The notes beneath the pieces are model-generated. The model was given only the letters and a program-made list of their open reading frames with translations, was not told the DNA's origin and made no database searches. The translations under genes and the position numbers were made by a program. A DNA stretch of 64,000 nt from Entoloma clypeatum (taxonomy: Eukaryota; Basidiomycota; Agaricomycetes; Agaricales; Entolomataceae), in assembly GCA_963565915.1 (NCBI GenBank), contig OY751496.1, positions 2,666,001 through 2,730,000 of the forward strand, written 5' to 3'. Shown one piece after another: positions 51,180 to 63,153 of this stretch (position 1 is its first letter; each line of letters opens with the position of its first letter).

Positions 51180-53010
51180 ATGTTTAGTCTTGCTCGAAAA
51201 GGTGCCGATCTGCTGTCAACTCCCGAACCTACCCTCAATCATGACCGCCATCAAGCTGCTGGACAAGCAAGTGGCGATCCCTATCCCAGCCCGGTGAGTA
51301 ACCAATGTCTTCTCTGGTGACTCAGACTCGTTTTAAATTGACGCTTGCTGTTAGTCGTTGCAATCAGGATGCGTTTCAGGCGGTAGCGACGGTGATGATA
51401 TGCCAGTGGATTCGGAGACCGGAGCTCCCTCGACTGGAAGAACATCACCGTTCCCCGGAAATGGTCCCCCTCTCGGTGACCCTCCTTCCGATTTATCTCC
51501 ACACATTCACAGAATTCAGGCCTATCTCGGCGAGCTGTGTGCTCAACATGCTCAAGAAGGCCAGGCCACTCTTGAGGCTCATGTGCGGTCATCTCTTCCA
51601 AGCATCGTAACCCAAGAAGTTGGCAAAATGTGTGACGACATCATAACGAAGCTCCAAGCCGAAATTTCTGACCTCAGAGGAAAACTTCTTGGTAATGAAA
51701 GCCCTTTTCATATGCCACTCCAGGATCAGGATTCGCACATGTACCCGCCAGGAAATGAGGGTGATCCAAACGATGGGGATGATGAGGAAGGAGGAATTGG
51801 TACAGCGGAGGGAGGGCGACGGGCGAAGCCCGAAGTTCTCACTGTAAGTGTTATACCAAGCGATGTTTGGACTTGTGCTGAGCCGCTGTTCGGATGACAG
51901 TATGCTCTTAGGAAGTGGCTTCAAGACAAGGGTGTGATGGTGAAAGAGGAAGCTGGCCTTCCTGCCGGACCTCTTCCCCCCTGCGCTGATCTAAACGACG
52001 TTGCTCTCTATGTCCAGGGGAGGACCCGATTTGGCCCAGACGTCCGCCAGGTAGAATATAATTGGCAGGGCGGTTTGAAAACATGCAAGTGGAACCGACA
52101 GGCTACGGCTTTCCTCGCCCAGGAATATATTGATTATGTGAAGACGGGGAATGCCAGATATAAGGGAAGGACCCTGGCATACGATCCGGAAGTTGTCAAT
52201 ATATCGACGCTTCGGCATTTGATACCGAATAGACTGGCACGCACACGCTCTCACTGGCAGGATGCAAACTCGGACATGTCCACCAGCGCGGGGAGCGAGG
52301 ACCATAACGATATCGTGCTTACAAGGGAGGAGAAAGCCCTTCGACAGCAGGCATTCCTCAGGCGTCGTGCTCATGCGGGGAAGGTATGAAGAATCCTGCG
52401 CACCTGATGTAATGCTAATCCAAATCGTGCATAGGTGCTCAAAGCCCGAAAGCAATGCGTTGAGAAGTATTTCACAGGAGATCTCAGGGATAAACTTCTT
52501 TCTATGCTTCATCGCCTTCACAACAACGGCATGAATTACGCGGTAACAGATTCAGAGTCACAGTCACCAACAAAAGCTCTCAAACCTTGTGTTCACTACT
52601 GGATCGCTCCTGAGATATTGGACATCCTTAAGGAGCTAGATTCCGGTAAACAACAGGCCAGGGCAAGGCCACTCATCACAAGACGAGGCAATAGGCCCTT
52701 AGAGCGGTCAACTGGCGAAAGGGTCATTATGGACTCGGAACCCACGCTACATCTGCCAAAGAACTGGTATTGTCAGGCATGGTATGATTCTCTTAATGGC
52801 TGGAGGAGATTGGATCTCCAAAGTGCCGAAGATGAAGCTATCCCAAACATTGTAAGGCCTCTGGCCACTTTTGAGGACTCTGTTACTCATGTTCTTGAAC
52901 TAGGACGACGTTCACAACACTTTCTCGGTATTACTCGGGGTCCCTTAAAGTGTTCTTTATTCCCTTTACTAATGAGTACATTGCCCCATAAACAAGGCGT
53001 GAACGAGTAG
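51180..53010 (+). CDS. Unassigned protein with conserved-looking C-terminal domain
   Basis: Exons: from the ATG at 51180 (MFSLARKGADLLSTPEPTLN; GTGAGT donor near 51294), a second from about 51355, a third from about 51904 (YALRKWLQDKGVMVKEEAGL), and a fourth from about 52436 (VLKARKQCVEKYFTGDLRDK) to the TAG at 53008-53010. About 520 residues. The N-terminal half is low complexity with an acidic patch (DPNDGDDEEGG). The C-terminal half has conserved-looking blocks rich in Trp (WNRQATAFLAQEYIDYVKTG; LPKNWYCQAWYDSLNGWRRL). Family not recognised. Probably a transposon-associated protein of unknown role. Confidence 0.55.
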
Positions 53011-53586
53011 GTCTGTGACTGATGCGTGATCAAAGATCGAATTATATGACACCTAAGATGTCCCTAAAACTGTTCAGCCATGAGAGAGAAAATATTCTTT
53101 GGATTGATGGCGATGGATCTAAATCATTGGGATGAATTTTTGGGCCATGGTCAATGGTCTTGGACATGAAGTTCGATGAGGGCGATGTCATGTCACAGCT
53201 GTCACACCCGAGACATAATCGCTTTAAATTACTTACTTGCTGTCATTTAATACCCCTGTCCTTTTTTTTTCGATCACTATTCTGAGGGCCTTTTACAGTT
53301 CCAGAGTCCTCGTAATCTTCTGCTTGTGCATTGTGTCGCAAGAAATATGCATGGAGCGCGTCCAGCATTACGCGTGTCCAGCAAGCTCAAGGTTTACATG
53401 TAAATCATAATCTACAACAATCCTATCTTGCGTCAGAAAGTGTACCGAGAACAGTCAACACATCACATTTTGTCGGATACATACATACATACAAACATAA
53501 AGGAGGAAGTTATGAATGGTGAAGATAAGTACATACGAGGAGCGCGATGTTGAGCCCAGAATGCCAAGGCCGCCCAAACCTGTCGT
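53011..53586. other. Intergenic with MITE-like copy
   Basis: Contains the diverged MITE-like sequence (about 53016-53212) and AT-rich sequence with a short CATA repeat near 53482. No gene seen. Confidence 0.5.
53016..53212 (+). mobile_element. MITE-like repeat, copy 3 (diverged)
   Basis: Shares the core GATCGAATTATATGACA, the CTGTTCA segment, the CATGGTC segment and the terminal GATGAGGGCGATGTCATGTC with the other copies, but is more diverged. It lies in the gap after the gene ending at 53010. Ends are approximate. Confidence 0.5.
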
Positions 53587-56140
53587 CTATGCATCATATT
53601 CCTTCCAGTCCGCCAGTTCCTTTAGATGAGTAGGACGAGGAAGGCGTTCAACCTTGCCAGATTCTCCCCGGAGCAGCTTGTATGGATATCTTCCAGGATC
53701 AATGGTACTCCGCTGGCGCTTCTCCGATGACCAGACAACGGCATAGTTTTCCAATGACTCCGGAAGCTGTGCATTAAAATATTCGAGGGCGTCTCCAAGG
53801 ATTTCCTTGTAGGCATCATAATTGGCCTTGCTGTCTTGATCTATGTCCCTTGAGGGCCATGTGGTGTCAACGAGACGACGGAGAAAGGGGGAAAAAGGCT
53901 TCCAGTATTCGGGAAGATGTCCCGCAATTTCTTTATCAAAACGGAACAAATCGATAGCCTTGTCCTTGGACAATTGCTCACGGTCATGTTCGTTGTACCA
54001 GCGTGCAATCGGAATGTGCTTGTTCCAGTCTTGTGTCTGGCCGCAGGGCCCCACAGTGAAGGTGACGATGCCAATGGTAGTGTGCAGTAGTGCCTCGAGA
54101 TCTTCGCCAGGACCATACTTGTAGTTGCCACGGCGGCCGGGGTCCAATGAAGTCAGCGGCATGAAAGGAAGGGTTCCCTGAAGCAAGGTCAGAATGAGGA
54201 TCAAAGAGAAAGGAAGATCATGGCTCACGGAACACCTATCCAGCACGGTGTCAAGGTCCCGGGCACAATCGTAGTCGATAACATTACCCACAGTGGGTAT
54301 GGGTTCACTCAACCCTTGTCGGGGAGCGGGTCTGGGGAAGGCTTCTGGTGCACGATAGATCATCACATTGTTGATACTGATGTCTCCATGAATTATCTTG
54401 CACTTGTCATGCATCCAGTGAAGCCCTGTGAAGCGATTGAATGAGTCTTGAGTTAACATTACAGGAAAGGTACTTACATTCGACGGCATCGTAGAGAACC
54501 TGGATGAGCTCGGCCCTTGAGCGAAAGGTGGTAATAGGGTCGCCGACAGGACCAGTGACAACGCGACGATGCACACGCTCAGAAGAAGACTTCTTCCGTA
54601 GCTTTCCTCGTCGATGGTGTGTAGAGTCTCCGAGTTCTTGTCCCGCAATAAACCGGGGATGCATGTCTTTATACTTTGCGGCATCAGGGTCGATCTCCAT
54701 CTCTCGAGCAATACGTTGGAGAACTTTGATCTCGGACGTTCCGAATGCAGCAAGGACCCATGAGTCCTTGAGAATATGAAACCCTCCCCTCTCGTCTGTC
54801 ACAAGAAATACTTGAGTACCACGGCTGAAGAGTAGCAGAGATGAATGTATCTCCTTCACAACTTGGAAAACTTCGTCATTAACCATGATCTTCATGACGT
54901 CACCAGTGAGGGGGTTGACGATCATGGACGTGTCAACGCCAATAACCTCCGGTTTGGCATAGGCAAGGGCAAAGATAATTCACGCGAGAGCGACAGCATT
55001 GTAGCCATCATTGGCATACCAATCCGTCCGTACAACACCTGCCCGGTCGACGAGCATTAAACAAAACTTCATCGCCTGCCTGGGCCCATGAAAGCTAAGT
55101 GAGACGAGGAAACGGCGGAAGGGTTGAGCTTGGAACACGAGGGAGGACTTCTCCATGATCTGCCCAAGCATGTTCTTCTTTTTATAAGAGGTTGAAGAGC
55201 GGGAAGTCTCGATAAGTGCCTGAATGTGCTGCCATCGTGGTCGACGGCCTCCTTGCGCAAGAAAGTGTCTGACAGTTCGATCTAACAGGATGGTGTCGGG
55301 CTTGCGATACTTAAAGCCACCGCTGAGTCCTTTGTTGTGTGCCACCGTGCTGAACGAACAATCCGATGCCCTATCGATAACAAAGGCCTGCTTGGCAGCC
55401 CTTGAGTGGCCATCTTGGTTGGCTTTCTCCTGATCCTCGTCCTCAACACTAGTCATTTCGATGCTACCCTCGCTGTCGCCCTCATCCTCGCTGCCACTCC
55501 TGCCACTCTCCCCCTCCCCGTCACTCTCGCCATCAATCTTGCTCCCTTCAGGGCGGATAAGGCCGTGGCTGAGACCGAGAGATTGTGTCATATGGTTCAG
55601 CCAGTTCTGGATGCCTTGTTCTGACATGCTCAAAGGTGCGTTGCGAAGTTTGGATTCGGCTTCATCCCAGTACCCGTTAACATCCTCGTTGAATGGGACG
55701 GGTAGAACATCGTCCGGGAACAAGGCCTTGGAAACCCACGACAAATCACCTTTGATGGTGGGTATCTTAAGAGGGTCGGAGAGGAGTGAGTTGGGAACAG
55801 TGGCGTTGATGTCTTGGCGGAGTGGCTCGCCGGAGGAAAGAGTAGTCTCAGCAGCTTGAGAAGACTGGGTAGTTGAGATTGGGCTCAAGCATGGTGCAGG
55901 AAATTCGTTCTCAATGTACTCTGGGAACCGTTCCTTCTGTGTTAAAGTAGTCCAGAACACCGGATTCGGAAAGGTAGGATGATTATAGCGGGCCTTGTTA
56001 TCGGTGGTGGCATTGGAATTCCTGGTGATGTTCTTTTTATCCAGTTCCATGGAGGAGAAATGGAATTCAGAGGTAGTTTCAGATTCGTCAAAGTCATTGA
56101 AGCAGGCCCTGTCAACGACAGATTCCGTTGGATGAGGCAT
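53587..56140 (-). CDS. FunK1-type fungal protein kinase, with in-frame TGA
   Basis: Starts at the ATG at 56140 (MPHPTESVVDRACF). A long N-terminal half is followed by the kinase part: DKCKIIHGDISINNVMIY (catalytic loop with His-Gly-Asp), VGNVIDYDCARDLD (in place of DFG), and GRRGNYKYGPGEDLEALLHT (substrate-side region). These match the FunK1/Pkinase_fungal family expanded in mushrooms. Introns lie near 54475-54430 and 54220-54180. At 54981-54983 an in-frame TGA interrupts VALA and IIFALAYAKPEVIG, where the family normally reads on. Either the gene is dead or a CGA-to-TGA change is present. It ends at 53587. It is in the giant element's cargo block. Confidence 0.78.
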
Positions 56141-56328
56141 GCTGATGATGGCCGATAAGAAACAATTACAGATTACATAAGGGCAATGCTGTGAATAAAT
56201 AGTGAACAGAAATGAAAATGAACCCGCGCGTACACAACGCTCTCCGGACAGTATCCCCTTCTCCCAGTACTTACTCTGAACGAGGACTACCATTTTTCAA
56301 GTTCTCTCTAGAAGTGTGACTGCTGCGA

Positions 56329-56514
56329 TTGTGACGCGCTCACCCTCGTCCCCACTTCGTCCAACACCCATGGACCATGGCTCAGAATGTAATCCCAATG
56401 ATTTGGATACATCCCAATTCATACAAAGAGCATTTTCCCTCCCATGAATGAACAGTTCTAAGGCCATTTTAGTTGTCATATAATTCGATCTTTGAAGCGT
56501 GATGGTTGTCACAA
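56329..56514 (-). mobile_element. MITE-like repeat, copy 4
   Basis: Begins TTGTGACGCGCTCACCCTCG and ends GTGATGGTTGTCACAA, so the ends are inverted repeats. The core matches copies 1 and 2 over most of its length. It lies between the kinase and F-box genes. Confidence 0.58.
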
Positions 56515-56556
56515 ATACCATGACACAGTACCCCAAGCAGTACAACATGAGTCTGG

Positions 56557-58593
56557 TTATATAAGATGCCAACTCCAATCAAATCCACCCAAGTCGAATG
56601 CTAGCTGATTCTCTAGCAAATCTACTCCCCGACGAACAGACACCCCAAGGAGTGGAAATTTGTCACAGCACCTCTTAAAAAGGTTAGTACGATCCTCCCA
56701 TGACGCCTGGTTCAACTGAAGGTACTTGATTGTGGGAAGATGTTGATACCATTCTGTCCACATAGCCTGGACGTATTTTAGCATGACATAAATAGACGAT
56801 AATTTACATACCAGTATATCGTCGTCCAAAATGCGTGTAAACAGACATAATTCAGTGAAGGAGATCCTAAACGTCTTGATGTTTAGTGTTGTGAAATCAG
56901 AGCCCTGAAAGGTGGGCTTATTTTTTGCATCCAGTGCGGCCCGGAAATCTTGTTGCGGCATAGCGACGTCAAGAGCTTCGACAGCCTCGCAAGCAACGAG
57001 ACATCGGAAGACCTCAGAGAATACGGAGGAAGTAGGAATATGACTAGCAAGCAGCGTTAACCTCAAAAGCAATGGTCGGGTGAAGGCGCTGCGCAAAATG
57101 GCCAAGACGTAGGACGGCGGACCGGAAATGGTAGTTAAGGACTGGGCGTCAAATGACTCACCAATATCATCTGGAGTCCTATTGTTTTGACCTTCTATTC
57201 CAACAACAGAAACGTTAGGATGGCGTGATAGGAAGTTGACCAGGAGGGCTAGAGGAGCGTCTTCGCTCAATTTGAGGGATTGCAACTGGGGAAAGTTCTT
57301 TCCCAGGAAAGAGTTCCAGAACTCTTTCGGAAGAGCAGAGGAAGACTGTATCAGCGCAAGTTTTACCAGAGACTTTGATGTATTGATAAGTAGAGGCCTG
57401 AATAGTGGGTGATTTAGGTTGCCATCCAGCGTCAGGTGTGTCAACGGCCAAGTCACGGAAGTCCAGGCGATAATGGGGACGTACATGTTCATGATAGCTG
57501 ACTTCTCCTCGTGAACCAAGCATCTGATGAGAACACTGGAACATTGTGTATGTGCCAGGGCAGCAAGCAGATCAGCAAATGACTTCGTGTCAATGCTGCT
57601 GTATCGGGAGAATTTGAGACTGATGGTCTTGAACATTCCCACTGGGAGGTGAGACAGAGCAAAAGTGAGCGACGATGTCTCGGTGTTGGTATCTACTTCT
57701 TCCCCTTCCTCCCCTTGACAGAATATGGCTGAGAGGTGCCGGCCAGCGTTCCCCAACAAATTCGGGAGGCGATGAAAGGATCGGAAGGCGTTGAAAGAAT
57801 TATGAGAGTTGAGGGTGATATAGCCTTGGTGAAGACGGAAACCATGCCGGGTGAGGTAGGCAGGGAGGAATATGTCCTGAAAAAGGCGACAAACTGAAGT
57901 AAGAGTTTTGACATCCCGACTGTCAAGGTTGTCGCCTATTAGGCACAGGAGTTCGTTGGGTAGGCACTCCAGTATTGAGCACTTCTTGTATAATTAGTTG
58001 GCTTGTATTTTCTCAGCAGAGAAAGGACGTACATGTGATGGCACGACGGACAAGATGGGCGATGATCGAGATCCATGGGTGTTTCTCGGCAAATTCTGCT
58101 AAGATGTTTTGGAAAATCAAACTAGATGATGAACGGGAAAAGCTGACATGTCGTAAAAGGTAAACACGTTCTGGTGACGTCAATTCCTATGCAAGGGTCA
58201 GTGGAAGGTAGAAGTCAAGGGGAAGATCGCACCGTAATGGAGCTATCTCGCCACGAAACTAACGACCTCTTTGGGAAAGGCTCGCCTTCGAAAGTAGTGG
58301 CTTTCCTCTTCTCTTTCTGCATTGGTTGGAATGTCACGTTGATAGTATTGCTCTACCAAAACACGCACCTCGGGGCAATTTATCGAGTCATCCGTCCGTT
58401 GCAATGATGCCTGACGAATGGAAAGCTGAGGCAAATTTGAAGGTAGTGGCAGGGCAGGCCCCAGCGGATTGTGCTCTTGAGTCAAAGACCTAGCATAAAC
58501 CTGGAAGTCTGCGGTGATACGTTGAAGACCAGAGAGTAGGGCTACTGTGGAGGAGGGCCTCTTGGAAGAAGTTCTTCGGGAAATTGTACGCAT
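56557..58593 (-). CDS. F-box protein with leucine-rich C-terminal region
   Basis: The ATG is at 58593 (MRTISRRTSSKRPSSTVALL). Exon 1 ends near 58262 (FPKEV, donor GTTAGT). Exon 2 after GCATAG near 58186 contains ELTSPERVYLLRHVSFS and IFQNILAEFAEKHPWISIIA. Exon 3 opens near 57984 with an F-box-like motif (LECLPNELLCLIGDNLDSRD), then leucine-rich segments over about 400 residues. A further short intron near 56815-56770 precedes the last exon, which ends at 56557. F-box proteins recruit targets to SCF ubiquitin ligases. F-box plus variable LRR proteins are numerous in agarics. Confidence 0.68.
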
Positions 58594-59152
58594 GTGCAAT
58601 GAATCAAGGTAGGGTGAAGACGTGAAGACGAGATTGCACTAATCATTTAAACCTATAGAAACAGATAGAAACGCACCGTATTATTGTCTTCCATGTCTTC
58701 CCACCTAAGTTGAACACAATTATTATCCACAAATCCTATTCTGATGGTGCATTTTTGTATCTATAGTTTAATAGTTTAATAGTTTAATTCAAATATGCAC
58801 ACCACTTACACTCATGAACACGACGGAATTCCCATCCCCCGCTTCTTCTATTGTCTCTATCTGACAACGATTTTCCCCCCATCCTGCTCAGGTACCCAGT
58901 CAGACAGTCATTACACTATTCTACAATACCTGTATTGTTCTTCTACAGCCCATCAAAGTGAACGGGCATACGGCAACTATGATGGTATCAGTCGAAGTGG
59001 GAAGGGCAGCACGGACTTTGAATTAGGGGAGATAGCGTGAACAGCTTTTCTCCACACCCACCGCCAACCGTCAAAGACGACCTTAGTAAATTTGCTTCAT
59101 CCAATGGAGAGCAGAGTATAGTATACACATAGATAGTTGAATCAACAAGGAA
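58594..59152. other. Intergenic, no gene recognised
   Basis: 559 bp, AT-rich. A three-fold repeat of TAGTTTAA occurs near 58765-58792. No gene seen. Confidence 0.45.
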
Positions 59153-60448
59153 CTAAGATCTCGCTACTCCTTCTTTTGAATAGTCCTTGTTAAAAGTAAC
59201 CCATAAATTCCCATACAGATCCTGGAACTCCTCAATTTCATGCCAACTCACGACATGCGGAGATGTTGGCTCATATGGATAGTGATTGCTTGGGTGGATG
59301 ACCTGGAGGTGAATGGTGAGTGATTGCATCCTTCTAATTCCAACAAAGAGGTTTGTTCATGTACTCGGAGCCTTCCCTTCAATCGCAATCTCGTAGCGAC
59401 GTAGTCAACAGCTAAACCGCCATTGGAATCCAGTTTCATCTCAGCTTCTGCAATATGCTGTTCGTCCCCGCGCTTCACATAGGCCCTTATCACGACTGTT
59501 CCTTTGCTATCACTGCCTCCTTTAGCGGTCTTCCTCCTTTTTGCATTGTGCTTGCCAGTTGATGATTTGTCGGCGCTGTGGCATTAAGTCACTTCTTTGT
59601 AGTCTACTTGGGGGGGGGGCCTCTTTGCTCTCACCTTTCGTCTCGTTTTCTTTTAGATGCCTGAGATCCTGGGACTGGAAAGAAGTCCTTCGCTTTCACT
59701 GTATCAATATCTGCCGCGTGGGGAAATCTCATTGACTGACTTGTCCAATGTTTGTGCCCCTAGATGTGATCGCTTCTTCCAATGGCTGTAAGGACAATTC
59801 TGCCCACTGTGGGACAGGGAAGCGTTCATCCTGTTCAACGTCCATCACCACATCGCCATTTGTCATGTTCTCTGGTGCACCACGGGACGGTTCCTTCTTT
59901 AGCTTCTAGGAGAGAACATCAATTGATGCAAGTACATACAGGCATAGGACGTACAAGTCTCAGCTTCGGCGAAAGTGATATTATGATAGTGTCGCCGGTG
60001 TGTTTTATACGCGGTATTATCCTTTGAAATCTCATCAGCCAAGGACAATAATTGACCACTTACACTTAACCTCACCTTTTTCTAAGAGCTGACTTGACCC
60101 GTCGCCTTTGAGTCCCTTCTTCTGCCTCGTCCATTTGGGAATCCCCCCCCCTGGCCTTCGGAGCAACCTTCTGTGTACATAGAAATACAGAGCATCAGCA
60201 TTCAGCACCGCTGTTCTGTTGCATCTGAAACGTATGACAGCAAGCAGGGCTTGTACATAGTCTTCTTTTAATGGCTGCCGTTTTCCTTTCGTTGGCACGT
60301 TTACGGAAATGGTCTGGCATAATTGCTCCAATTGAGCGTTGCGAAACTTATGCAACTTGTGGGCTGTTAGAGATGGTAGTCTGAACGCTTCTTCGAGGGC
60401 GGTGTACGACATGGAGTGTTTCTGCAAATGGTCACAGCGTCCGACCAT
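59153..60448 (-). CDS. Unassigned multi-exon protein, SAP-like N-terminus
   Basis: Starts at the ATG at 60448, or at 60412 (MSYTALEEAFRLPSLTAHKL). The N-terminus resembles a SAP-type DNA-binding helix pair (RNAQLEQLCQTISV then LKEDYVQALLAVIR). Later segments follow across likely introns: GDVVMDVEQDERFPVPQWAE, then GTVVIRAYVKRGDEQHIAEA, then VIHPSNHYPYEPTSPHVVSW and EEFQDLYGNLWVTFNKDYSK, ending at the TAG at 59153-59155. A diverged, shortened copy of the last part lies in both terminal repeats. The SAP call is weak. It may bind DNA for the giant element. Confidence 0.52.
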
Positions 60449-60659
60449 TCTTTAATCTATTTCTTTCCTAAATAGGCAGCTGATAGACCATTGCCGCTTG
60501 ACCAATGGAGAACAAAAAAGGTGTTGGTACATGAGAACACGGATATTGTATTTAGTGTTGCTCCAGACACTTGGTTCAAGAAAGAGTGGTGACACAGAAT
60601 GTTTTTTTCTGCATACCCCCTTCAAGCTGCCTGTTCACGCTTCCCTTTCATCCCCTCCA

Positions 60660-61166
60660 AGTCAGCGCTTTGTGAACATGAGCTCTTGATCAACAAATAG
60701 GGATTTGAAGTCAAACCTTTCATCCATATTCTTACCAGCTGCTTCCAACTTGTTTCTCTCCTTTGTGTCAGGCTCGAATTTGGAGAAATTTAGAAAGCTG
60801 GCGAGAAAGCTGGAAGTCAAGTCAGACAATCCATGACGATTCACTGGAAAGAAATGACTATCAACTCACAGATCCTTTGGGCTCCTTGGCCCCGGTATAA
60901 CTCCGGGAAGAAGGATGTTCTGTTTCTTGAAGCGTGCTTTCATGGGGAGGTCATTGAGAACAATTGCGGACATTGTGGACTGGTAGTGGAGTGGAGCAGC
61001 AGCGGAGTTTGAAATACATGACATATCGTGAACTGATCTGCATGCCGTAACTCACTTTGAGTTTCTTGAGGAATTTTCCAACTTCGGGATCTTCAGGCAT
61101 GGCAAACTCTGGGGGGACACATGAGTTTGGGGGGGGAAATTCTTCCCTATAATAATCTGCAAACAT
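60660..61166 (-). pseudogene. Fragment of a second transposase type beside right TIR
   Basis: From about 61166 (MFADYYREEFPPPNSCVPPE) the minus strand reads to GKFLKKLK at the TIR edge, then a likely intron, then SAIVLNDLPMKARFKKQNIL with LPGVIPGPRSPKDL, then SFLASFLNFSKFEPDTKERN. The VLNDLP...GVIPGP block is homologous in pattern to VMACLNLPPSLRYKPENLFL...GVIPGP of the main transposase, but clearly from a different family (Plavaka-like by memory). It stops near 60660 without the catalytic region, so it is a fragment. Confidence 0.55.
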
Positions 61167-61694
61167 GCGCTTTAAATGGTAAGATCAAAATGCCCCTGAT
61201 TGGTATGACTGCGCACCGTTTGCATTCCAGTGATCCTGTGCTTGTACATAATACGAATGAGACTATCACTACAATTGATATAACTCGGGTATCTTACAAA
61301 GCAAGGAAATTCAGACAGGCAATGAATGTGTGCGCCAGAGGATGATGATGGTATGAGACAAGGGGAGAGGCGGCAGCAGAGTTTGAAGTGCACGAGATAT
61401 CGTGAACTGATCTGCATGCCGTAACTCAAAATCGTTCACTACATCAGGTTAGCAATCATGATCGGTGATTTTCTTTTCCTCTTGTCTTACTTCCACCACC
61501 AACAGGGTGAGCGACTTTCTTCTGTATTGGTGGGGCTTTGCGGCTTTGCGTCCTGCAGCAAGGGATGGAAGCAGGCGAGATTAAACCAAAGAATCTTACT
61601 GGTGCTCAACAAGAACATTTATACAGAAGCTGAGTACCCCTTCCTTACGCGCTGGATGGTGATTCGTGTTTTCCGTCACAAGTTACTTGGGTGA

Positions 61695-61887
61695 TGTGAC
61701 GGCGTCACACCCTCAAAGATCGAATTATATGACAACTAAGATGAACTCGGGGCTGTTCATTCAAGAGAGAGATAATGCTTTTTGTATCAATGGGGGTGTA
61801 TACAAATTATTTAGATTACATTCTGAACCATGGTTCATAGGTGCTGGACCGAAGTGGGATGAGGGTGATAGCGTCACATGTCACAAT
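61695..61887 (+). mobile_element. MITE-like repeat, copy 2 (in right TIR)
   Basis: Mirror of copy 1, beginning TGTGACGGCGTCACACCCTC and ending near GCGTCACATGTCACAATT. Present because the TIR was duplicated with it. Confidence 0.6.
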
Positions 61888-61979
61888 TGAATAATCGGTA
61901 AGCACCAGCTCCCCGCCTCTTGCTGCCAACAACGTCGAACCACCCGCCCCAAGTCAGCTTTAGTAGGTTCAATTTTTTT

Positions 61980-63153
61980 CTCAGAACAGGTTCGAGAATA
62001 GGGTATCTGTTGAGAACGAATACATAGAACAAAAAGTAGATATCTGAATAACAAGGAAAAATACGAATGGCCTTTGTGTAGTGATACTGGAGCTCCCAGA
62101 TTTCATGTCAGCTCCTGAAGGCCTGACATGCGGCGATATTTCTTGGGTGGATGACGTCAAGGTGTCCGGTGAGTGATTGCATGCTTTGCCATTGAACATT
62201 GATGCGAGACATACAGGCAGAGGCGCAGGACATACGCGGTAAGCTACGCTTGAGTTGGTCAAGGGGATCTCACATCTATATTACCTCTTACAGACCGTAG
62301 TTAGTGCATCCACATCTACTACGACAAGCCATGGTTTACATTTCAATTTGTGGATTTCTTCCATACAAGCTGATTTAATTTCTTGGGACCTTTCCTCCAT
62401 GGATATTCCCAACATAGAGGAGAAACGACGCCTTGGAGCCACCGCCGTCTTCTTTTCGGTAAGTCCTCCCATCCAATCGCTTGTATCTAGGTCTGAGCCG
62501 TTTTGCATCGCCGAAGATGATTATCCCTCGAAGTATTGATGTCAGATCGAATTTTATGTTCCCCTTGATACTATCCAGACTACTGTGCTGTGGCAATGTT
62601 CTGCATCTATTCGTTTGGTTTGACTGGTGATGAGCTTTTTTTCCCGCTGTCTTGAACTCTTTTAGGAACCTCATCCCCACTCTCACCAATGATGCACCCT
62701 CGCCTTTTCATGTTGGGGAGCCTTGGAGACTACCCAGAACAACATCCTCTCGATCTGGAGATCGTTCGACGCGGTTTTCGTCGCGCCTTGTACGCTCATT
62801 CGGCGATTCACACTAGCTACCAGGGCCTTGACTGGATCCTTGTGTAAGTTATTTGTTCGTTGTTCTACCAACTTGAGCTGACCACAGCGGTTGATCTAGA
62901 TCAGGATGCCATGATTCCAACAGCGACACTCAACCTCACTATACGATCTGCGCACTCAGACGCAACGGAACATCGCTGGGGACCCTCCACATCTATGGAA
63001 AGACCAAGTCCCAACTCTTCCATACGGCAAGGGAGAAGCCGTACTTGGGAGCAAGGAGCAGGACTTTCTACTAGCAGAGATTGTGGTCAGTCAACCGCAT
63101 CACAAGTTGAATCACCTTGCTCACAACGAGTGCTACTTTTGCTACTTTTTTGA
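61980..63153 (+). CDS. Possible multi-exon gene inside right TIR (mirror copy)
   Basis: Same segments as in the left repeat, on the plus strand. The clearest parts are 62390-62460 (ending with a GTAAGT donor), an exon after TGATGTCAG near 62547, and MMHPRLFMLGSLGDYPEQHP from about 62691. The two copies have the same coding content, so neither is obviously better preserved. Strand remains uncertain for the reason given for the left copy. Confidence 0.3.
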
